This document shows positions 7,502 to 11,216 of a DNA stretch of 11,216 bases, piece by piece. Every line of letters begins with the position of its first letter. Within the stretch, counting starts at the first letter, position 1. The position numbers were made by a program, and so were the translations under genes. Source of the stretch: an uncultured Enterocloster sp. (GTDB taxonomy: Bacteria; Bacillota; Clostridia; Lachnospirales; Lachnospiraceae); the NCBI GenBank assembly GCA_944382045.1, contig CALWMT010000053.1:1-11216 (forward strand). The letters run 5' to 3'. The notes beneath the pieces are model-generated. The model ran no database searches, was not told the DNA's origin, and saw only the letters and a list, made by a program, of their open reading frames with translations.

Positions 7502-8455
7502 ATGAAAAATATGCTGTTTGTGTTTAATCCCCGCTCCGGAAGGGAGCAGATCAAGGGGCATCTCATGGAGATCCTGGACATTTTCAGCAGAGCTGGCTAC
7601 GATATCCATGTCCATGCGACCCAGGGCCAGGGTGACGCCAGGGAGATCGTGCGGCGCCTGGGACACCGGGCCAGGCTGATCGTGTGCAGCGGCGGGGACG
7701 GAACCTTAAATGAGGTGATCTCCGGCATGATGGAGCTCAAGAGGACCCCTCTTCTGGGGTATATTCCCGCAGGCTCCACCAATGATTTTGCTGCGAGCCT
7801 GAAGCTTCCCAAGCGTATGGGACTGGCAGCGTCAGCCGTTGTAAAGGGAAGGCCCTTTCCGATTGATATCGGGACCTTCTGCGAGGACCGGTATTTTGTG
7901 TATATAGCGGCCTTCGGGGCATTTACGGAGGTATCCTATCAGACCTCCCAGGATAAGAAGAACCGCCTGGGCCATCAGGCCTATGTGCTGGAGGGGCTAA
8001 AGAGCCTGTCCGCCATCCGTCCCAGCCATATGCGGGTGCAGTGGGAGGAGGGAAGCCTGGAGGAGGATTTTGTCTTCGGCATGGTGACGAACACGGTGAG
8101 CGTGGGCGGCTTTAAGGGTCTGGTGAATCAGTCCGTGGCCTTAAATGACGGCGTGTTTGAGGTCCTGCTCATACGGATGCCGCGGACTCCCGTGGATCTG
8201 AGCAACATTGTCTCCTATATGTTTTTGAAGGAGGAGCAGCCAAATGAGTACGTATACCGGTTTAAGACCTCATCGATCCGCATTGAGTCGGAGGGGCCGG
8301 TGGACTGGGTGCTTGACGGGGAATTTGGAGGCTCACGCACGGTGGTGGATATCCGAAATGAGAGAGAGCGCATCCGGATTGTAACAGTTCAGACGGCATC
8401 TTCTTGCCCGGCCAAAGGCCGGACAAGAAGCATCGGATGTCCATCCGATGTGTAA
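7502..8455 (+). CDS. Diacylglycerol/lipid kinase family protein (DgkB/YegS/BmrU-like), C-terminus replaced by a palindromic element
   Basis: This family phosphorylates diacylglycerol or related lipids at the inner membrane face, feeding phospholipid recycling. The 317-residue protein shows the catalytic domain with a nucleotide-binding start (LFVFNPRSG), GGDGTLNEV (64-72) and GSTNDFA (91-97). The C-terminal beta-rich domain shows DGVFEVLLIR (216-225) and DWVLDGE (268-274). Family similarity ends near residue 293. Codons 294-317 and the TAA at 8453-8455 lie inside the palindromic element that begins exactly at 8381; this tail (starting VTVQTASSCPAKG, ending GCPSDV) is unlike a normal family C-terminus. 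The catalytic parts are intact, so activity is plausible. ATG 7502 has AAGGAG (7484-7489) 12 nt upstream. It follows mutY by 42 bp with no terminator, so co-transcription is likely. True lipid substrate is not determinable. Confidence 0.88.
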   Translation: MKNMLFVFNPRSGREQIKGHLMEILDIFSRAGYDIHVHATQGQGDAREIVRRLGHRARLIVCSGGDGTLNEVISGMMELKRTPLLGYIPAGSTNDFAASLKLPKRMGLAASAVVKGRPFPIDIGTFCEDRYFVYIAAFGAFTEVSYQTSQDKKNRLGHQAYVLEGLKSLSAIRPSHMRVQWEEGSLEEDFVFGMVTNTVSVGGFKGLVNQSVALNDGVFEVLLIRMPRTPVDLSNIVSYMFLKEEQPNEYVYRFKTSSIRIESEGPVDWVLDGEFGGSRTVVDIRNERERIRIVTVQTASSCPAKGRTRSIGCPSDV

Positions 8456-8531
8456 ACAGGGGCGAAAACATACTTACAAGCGAGCTTGACGTCTATTTTC
8501 GCCCCTGTTTACCCGCCGTCTGAACTGTTAC
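8381..8531. repeat. 151-bp composite palindromic element (MITE-like), four-way-junction layout
   Basis: The ends are a perfect 17-bp inverted repeat: GTAACAGTTCAGACGGC (8381-8397) and its complement (8515-8531). Inside are three hairpins packed end to end: 8400-8430 (14-nt arms, 13 pairs, one C-A mismatch, AAA loop), 8431-8450 (CATCGGATG / CATCCGATG), and 8452-8512 (17-bp perfect stem). Only a few junction bases (8398-8399, 8451, 8513-8514) are unpaired. Directly abutting the ends are TCCGGATT (8373-8380) and TCCGGGATT (8532-8540), which look like a target duplication with one base inserted. No protein of its own is encoded. It could be a non-autonomous mobile element, a repeated structured RNA, or both; copy number elsewhere in the genome would decide. 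The structure is directly visible; the origin is inferred. Confidence 0.85.
8452..8512. repeat. Inner 61-bp palindrome within the composite element
   Basis: Perfect 17-bp arms, GTAAACAGGGGCGAAAA (8452-8468) and its complement (8496-8512), flank a 27-nt loop. The loop holds a small extra stem, CAAGC / GCTTG (8477-8481 and 8484-8488). Its termini, GTAAACAG...CTGTTTAC, closely resemble the outer element's termini, GTAACAG...CTGTTAC. The TAA stop of the lipid-kinase gene (8453-8455) lies in the left arm. No T-run follows the stem, so it is not a standard intrinsic terminator on the + strand. Confidence 0.85.
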
Positions 8532-8572
8532 TCCGGGATTCTGCGAAAAATGGAAAAATACGTCGAAACTTC

Positions 8573-8601
8573 TTGAAATAGGGATTCAAATCATCTATAA
8601 T
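8573..8601 (+). promoter_or_regulatory. Predicted strong sigma-A promoter of rpoD
   Basis: TTGAAA (8573-8578, five of six) and a perfect TATAAT (8596-8601) are separated by exactly 17 bp in an AT-rich patch. The predicted start is near 8608, leaving a leader of about 88 nt. The promoter lies 42 bp beyond the right end of the palindromic element, so the element does not disrupt it but replaces whatever lay immediately upstream. Confidence 0.8.
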
Positions 8602-8623
8602 GATAAGTTGTGGAAAACCGTTC

Positions 8624-8651
8624 GGGACAGCACAAAAATCCGTGCTGTCTC
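8624..8651 (+). promoter_or_regulatory. Hairpin in the rpoD 5' leader
   Basis: GGGACAGCAC (8624-8633) pairs with GTGCTGTCTC (8642-8651) over 10 bp, including one G-T pair, around an 8-nt A-rich loop. It starts about 16 nt after the predicted transcription start. No T-run follows, so it is unlikely to be a terminator. It could stabilise the mRNA or serve as a binding site; the structure is visible, the role is not. It does not resemble a known riboswitch. Confidence 0.55.
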
Positions 8652-8695
8652 AAAAGTCAACCCACAGTTACCTTTAAGCGAAAGGACGTTAATAA

Positions 8696-9841
8696 GTGGA
8701 AAAGGACGATTTTTTGAAGAAGCTGGAGAAGCTGGTGGAGCGTGCGAAGACAAAGCACAATACGCTTGACGCAGGCGAGATCAACGATTTCTTCACCGGG
8801 GACAACCTGACTCCCGAGCAGATGGATCAGATTTACAGTTACATGGAGAACCGGAACATTGATGTGGTTCCCGTACTGGACGAAGCGATGTTAAATGGCG
8901 ATCCCGCGCTCATGGAGGACATTGACCTGGATTTGGACCTGGATGATGACAGCTTCATGAAGGACGTGGAGGAGGAAGAAATCGACCTGGATGCAGTGGA
9001 CCTTCTGGAGGGAATCGGAACCGAGGATCCGGTCCGCATGTATCTGAAAGAGATTGGCACGGTTCCCCTGCTGACAGCTGACGAGGAGCTTCTGCTGGCG
9101 CAGCGCAAGGCGGACGGGGATGAGGCGGCCAAGGAGCGGCTGATTGAGGCGAATCTGCGCCTGGTGGTCAGCATTGCAAAGCGTTACACAGGAAGAGGAA
9201 TGAGCTTTCTTGACCTGGTGCAGGAGGGAAACCTGGGCCTGATCAAGGGAGTGGAGAAGTTCGACTATACAAAGGGTTATAAGCTAAGTACATATGCAAC
9301 GTGGTGGATCCGGCAGTCCGTGACCAGAGCCCTGGCAGACCAGGCCAGGACGATCCGGGTACCGGTGCATATGGTGGAGACAATCAACAAGATGTCGAAG
9401 ATGCAGCGAAAGCTGACGCTGGAGCTGGGCTATGAGCCCTCCGTGACGGAGCTGGCGGAGGCTCTGGATATGTCGGAGGACAAGGTGATGGAGATCATGC
9501 AGATCGCCAGAGAGCCGGCCTCCCTGGAGACGCCTATCGGTGAGGAGGATGACTCCAACCTGGGAGATTTTGTGGCGGACAACAATGTGGTGACGCCTGA
9601 GGGCAACGTGGAGTCCGTGATGCTCCGTGAGCATATCGACGCGCTTTTGGGTGATCTGAAGGAGCGGGAGCGCCAGGTGATTGTCCTGCGCTTCGGCCTG
9701 GAGGACGGCCATCCCCGGACTCTGGAGGAGGTCGGCAGAGAGTTCAATGTGACCAGAGAGCGGATCCGCCAGATCGAGGCCAAGGCCCTGCGCAAGCTGC
9801 GCAATCCGGTGCGGAGCAAGAGAATTCGGGATTTCCTGTAG
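8696..9841 (+). CDS. rpoD: RNA polymerase primary sigma factor, SigA/RpoD (sigma-70)
   Basis: This is the housekeeping sigma factor that directs RNA polymerase to -10/-35 promoters such as those predicted here. The 381-residue protein is the short Gram-positive type. Region 1.1 is ~1-60, followed by an acidic linker rich in Asp/Glu (~74-105) and region 1.2 from DPVRMYLKEIG (111-121). Region 2 spans ~145-220, with the -10-recognising helix YATWWIRQSVTRALADQ (200-216). Regions 3.0-3.2 are ~222-310. Region 4.2 is TLEEVGREFNVTRERIRQIE (342-361), ending KALRKLR. The start is GTG at 8696 with AAAGGACG (8681-8688) 7 nt upstream; the protein then begins MEKDDFLKKL, typical of clostridial SigA. In many Bacillota dnaG precedes this gene; here dnaG is absent and rpoD stands alone with its own promoter and terminator. 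Confidence 0.97.
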   Translation: MEKDDFLKKLEKLVERAKTKHNTLDAGEINDFFTGDNLTPEQMDQIYSYMENRNIDVVPVLDEAMLNGDPALMEDIDLDLDLDDDSFMKDVEEEEIDLDAVDLLEGIGTEDPVRMYLKEIGTVPLLTADEELLLAQRKADGDEAAKERLIEANLRLVVSIAKRYTGRGMSFLDLVQEGNLGLIKGVEKFDYTKGYKLSTYATWWIRQSVTRALADQARTIRVPVHMVETINKMSKMQRKLTLELGYEPSVTELAEALDMSEDKVMEIMQIAREPASLETPIGEEDDSNLGDFVADNNVVTPEGNVESVMLREHIDALLGDLKERERQVIVLRFGLEDGHPRTLEEVGREFNVTRERIRQIEAKALRKLRNPVRSKRIRDFL

Positions 9842-9885
9842 GCCCCCGCACCTTAAAGCACAGGGAAGCTTAACACTGCGAGAGG

Positions 9886-9915
9886 AGGCGTCCGCCGTCA
9901 GGCGGGCGCCTTTTT
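9886..9915 (+). terminator. Intrinsic terminator after rpoD
   Basis: AGGCGTCCGCC (9886-9896) pairs with GGCGGGCGCCT (9901-9911) over 11 bp (one T-G pair) around a GTCA tetraloop, followed at once by a T-run (9911-9915). It lies 45 bp past the rpoD stop. The T-run is short, so some read-through to queH is plausible; no separate queH promoter is obvious. Confidence 0.85.
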
Positions 9916-9950
9916 ACAGCGTATCCTGGAAAATGGGAGGACAGACACGG

Positions 9951-10634
9951 ATGGATGCTGCGAACAGAGGGCCTAAGCCCAATTATCAGAGGATTTTGGA
10001 TAAGACCCTGGAGGAGCTCTCAGGGGAGGGGAGACGGCCCCGCCTGCTGCTGCACAGCTGCTGTGCGCCCTGCAGCAGCTATGTGCTGGAGTATCTCTCC
10101 GCTTATTTTGACATCACGGTATTTTACTATAACCACAATATTTATCCCGAGGAGGAGTATGGGGAGCGGGTGCGGGAGCAGCAGCGGCTGATTGAGGAGA
10201 TGCGGCTGCCGCAGCCTGTGCATTTTTTGGAGGGGGCGTACGAGCCCGGGCGGTTTTACGAGATGGCAGAGGGGTATGAGGAGTGCCGGGAGGGCGGGGA
10301 GCGCTGCTTTCGGTGCTACCGGCTGCGGCTGGAGGAGGCCGCCCGGGCAGCCAAGGAGGGCGGATTTGATTATTTTACCACCACCCTTTCCATCAGCCCC
10401 CTAAAGAACGCCCAGAAGCTCAACGAGATTGGATGTGCGCTTGCCCAGGCCTGGGGAGTGCCCTATCTGCAGTCGGATTTTAAGAAGAAAAATGGATACA
10501 AGCGGTCTGTGGAGCTCTCAGAGGAATACGGACTTTACCGTCAGGACTACTGCGGATGCGTATTTTCCAAGGCGGAGTCAGAAAAAACGCGCAGAACGCA
10601 GGAATTTGCAGATCAGCTTGACATAAGCCGGTGA
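9951..10634 (+). CDS. queH: Epoxyqueuosine reductase QueH (DUF208 family)
   Basis: QueH performs the last step of queuosine synthesis, reducing epoxyqueuosine to queuosine in the wobble base of GUN-anticodon tRNAs. It is an iron-sulfur enzyme unrelated to the cobalamin-dependent QueG. The 227-residue protein carries the family's cysteine clusters: HSCCAPC (35-41; Cys37, 38, 41), ECREGGERCFRC (111-122; Cys112, 119, 122) and YCGC (200-203), together with the conserved FTTTLSISPLKN (142-153). I prefer ATG 9951, with GGGAGG (9935-9940) 10 nt upstream; the in-frame ATG at 9933 lies before that site. No other queuosine gene (queA, tgt, queCDEF) is adjacent, so the pathway or substrate source must be encoded elsewhere. 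Its 3' end contains the promoter of the next gene. Confidence 0.95.
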   Translation: MDAANRGPKPNYQRILDKTLEELSGEGRRPRLLLHSCCAPCSSYVLEYLSAYFDITVFYYNHNIYPEEEYGERVREQQRLIEEMRLPQPVHFLEGAYEPGRFYEMAEGYEECREGGERCFRCYRLRLEEAARAAKEGGFDYFTTTLSISPLKNAQKLNEIGCALAQAWGVPYLQSDFKKKNGYKRSVELSEEYGLYRQDYCGCVFSKAESEKTRRTQEFADQLDISR

Positions 10635-10646
10635 ATGTAATAAAAT
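10618..10646 (+). promoter_or_regulatory. Predicted strong sigma-A promoter of the HPr gene
   Basis: A perfect TTGACA (10618-10623) and TAAAAT (10641-10646, five of six) are 17 bp apart. The -35 lies within the last codons of queH and the spacer covers the queH stop. The predicted start is near 10653, giving a leader of about 80 nt with a weak 6-bp hairpin (10673-10678 with 10689-10694). Confidence 0.72.
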
Positions 10647-10731
10647 TTTTTTAGGGCTTTTTAAGCTTCTGAGGACATGATGCAGATGGTGTCCGCGAGT
10701 ATAAATAGAATCTAATAAGGAGAAATGCGCT

Positions 10732-10998
10732 ATGATCAGCAAAAATTTAACAGTAGTTAATCCTTCCGGTCTGCATTTGAGACCTGCGGGCGTTCTTTCT
10801 CAGGCGGCGATGAAGTTTAAGTGTGATATTACCATTCAGTGCGGGGAAAAGAAGATTGTCGCCAAAAGCGTTTTGAATGTTATGGCAGCGGGAATCAAGA
10901 AAGGCACTGAGATTACCCTGATCTGCGATGGGGTGGATGAGGAAGAGGCGCTGAAGACGTTATCTGCAGCTATTGAGAGCGGTCTTGGGGAGATGTGA
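10732..10998 (+). CDS. ptsH: HPr-family phosphocarrier protein
   Basis: HPr passes phosphate from enzyme I to sugar-specific EII proteins of the PTS. In Bacillota it is also phosphorylated by HPr kinase on a serine to signal carbon catabolite repression. The 88-residue protein has normal length, the active-site His15 in PSGLHLRPAG (11-20) and the regulatory Ser46 in KSVLNVMAAG (45-54), so both phosphorylation sites are present. The ATG is preceded by AAGGAG (10717-10722), 9 nt upstream. Its codons are more A/T-rich (AAA, TTA, GTT) than those of neighbouring genes, as expected for a highly expressed protein. It is monocistronic, with its own promoter and terminator; ptsI is not adjacent. Paralogues such as Crh lack His15, so Crh is excluded; whether this is the only HPr in the genome is unknown. 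Confidence 0.93.
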   Translation: MISKNLTVVNPSGLHLRPAGVLSQAAMKFKCDITIQCGEKKIVAKSVLNVMAAGIKKGTEITLICDGVDEEEALKTLSAAIESGLGEM

Positions 10999-11048
10999 TT
11001 TTGGCACAGCCGTTCCGGCCAGCTGCAATATGTTGATTGGTTTAATTG

Positions 11049-11095
11049 AGGCATTACAGCACGCATTAAGGCATGCAGGCTGTAATGCCTTTTTA
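11049..11095 (+). terminator. Intrinsic terminator after the HPr gene
   Basis: A perfect 12-bp stem, AGGCATTACAGC (11049-11060) with GCTGTAATGCCT (11079-11090), encloses an 18-nt loop that can form a further 4-bp GCAT/ATGC stem. A T-rich run (11090-11095) follows. It ends the HPr transcript; the opposite strand lacks a good T-run, so it is not clearly bidirectional. Confidence 0.87.
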
Positions 11096-11130
11096 TATGG
11101 CAGCGCCCGGCACGGCAGGCGCTGTGCGAT

Positions 11131-11216
11131 CTATGAGAGAAGCTCCCGCATGATGTGGGAATACAATTCCTGGCTTTTGCCGCGCCACTGGCTGCACATG
11201 GACTCGGCCTGCTCCT
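11131..11216 (-). CDS. C-terminal fragment of an unidentified convergent gene
   Basis: On the minus strand an open frame enters from the right edge and ends at TAG (complement of 11131-11133), giving 27 residues that end QWRGKSQELYSHIMRELLS. The mix of charged and aliphatic residues looks like an amphipathic C-terminal helix, and codon use fits the region. It converges on the HPr gene; the two stops are about 130 bp apart, with the HPr terminator between them. The family cannot be named from this fragment. The WRG triplet alone is not enough to call a WXG100 protein. Confidence 0.5.
   Translation of the reverse strand, partial: EQAESMCSQWRGKSQELYSHIMRELLS

Noticed and set aside
8452..8512. 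Strong hairpin at the end of the lipid-kinase gene as an intrinsic terminator
   Set aside because: The stem is followed by CCCGCCGTC rather than a T-run on the + strand, and its 27-nt loop and nesting inside a larger palindrome fit a repeat element better.
8839..9174. Serine-rich minus-strand frame opposite rpoD
   Set aside because: The serine runs are the antisense reading of the Asp/Glu-rich linker codons of the sigma factor.
11101..11124. CAGCGCC / GGCGCTG hairpin as a terminator for the minus-strand gene
   Set aside because: The stem has only 7 bp and no T-run follows in the minus-strand direction.
1..11216. CRISPR array, tRNA or rRNA gene, transposase or phage gene
   Set aside because: No regularly spaced repeats, no tRNA-like cloverleaf with an anticodon arm and CCA context, and no mobile-element protein was seen; the region is densely packed housekeeping genes.
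11131..11216. WXG100 secretion protein on the minus strand
   Set aside because: A WRG triplet near the end of a 27-residue fragment is insufficient, and the protein stops too soon after it for the family's two-helix fold.

Overview
The window looks like ordinary chromosome from a moderately GC-rich member of the Clostridia, most likely Lachnospiraceae. This rests on the recognisable proteins (fused glutamine-dependent NAD synthetase, short-form SigA-type sigma factor, QueH, HPr with His15 and Ser46), on strong AGGAGG-like ribosome binding sites, and on a Firmicutes-type ARG box. Species cannot be fixed by eye. Every complete gene is on the + strand; only fragments occur at the two edges.

Region 1 (1-3964): after the tail of an unidentified gene, a promoter drives a tight cluster: nadE, a TrmH/SpoU RNA 2'-O-methyltransferase, a short NfeD-like membrane protein and a patatin-like lipase, joined by overlaps or gaps of at most 14 bp. 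Region 2 (3961-8455): a consensus promoter overlapping the patatin stop codon, with an ArgR-type operator across the start site, leads into ornithine carbamoyltransferase, a small three-helix membrane protein, birA, mutY and a lipid-kinase gene of the DgkB/YegS family. Gaps are short, so these may be co-transcribed, although their jobs (arginine synthesis, biotinylation, DNA repair, lipid phosphorylation) are unrelated.

Region 3 (8373-8695) is the most unusual stretch. A 151-bp element has a perfect 17-bp terminal inverted repeat that encloses three further hairpins in a compact four-way-junction layout. It is bordered exactly by near-identical 8/9-bp direct repeats (TCCGGATT / TCCGGGATT). 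It supplies the last 24 codons and the stop of the lipid-kinase gene, so it looks like a small non-autonomous palindromic element that landed in the 3' end of that gene. Just downstream lies a near-perfect promoter and a leader hairpin for the primary sigma factor gene.

Region 4 (8696-11216): rpoD/sigA with an intrinsic terminator, queH (queuosine synthesis), an HPr-family phosphocarrier gene with its own promoter inside the end of queH and a strong terminator, then the C-terminal end of an unidentified gene arriving from the opposite strand. No tRNA, rRNA, CRISPR array, riboswitch or transposase gene was recognised. No gene-free stretch exceeds 300 bp.
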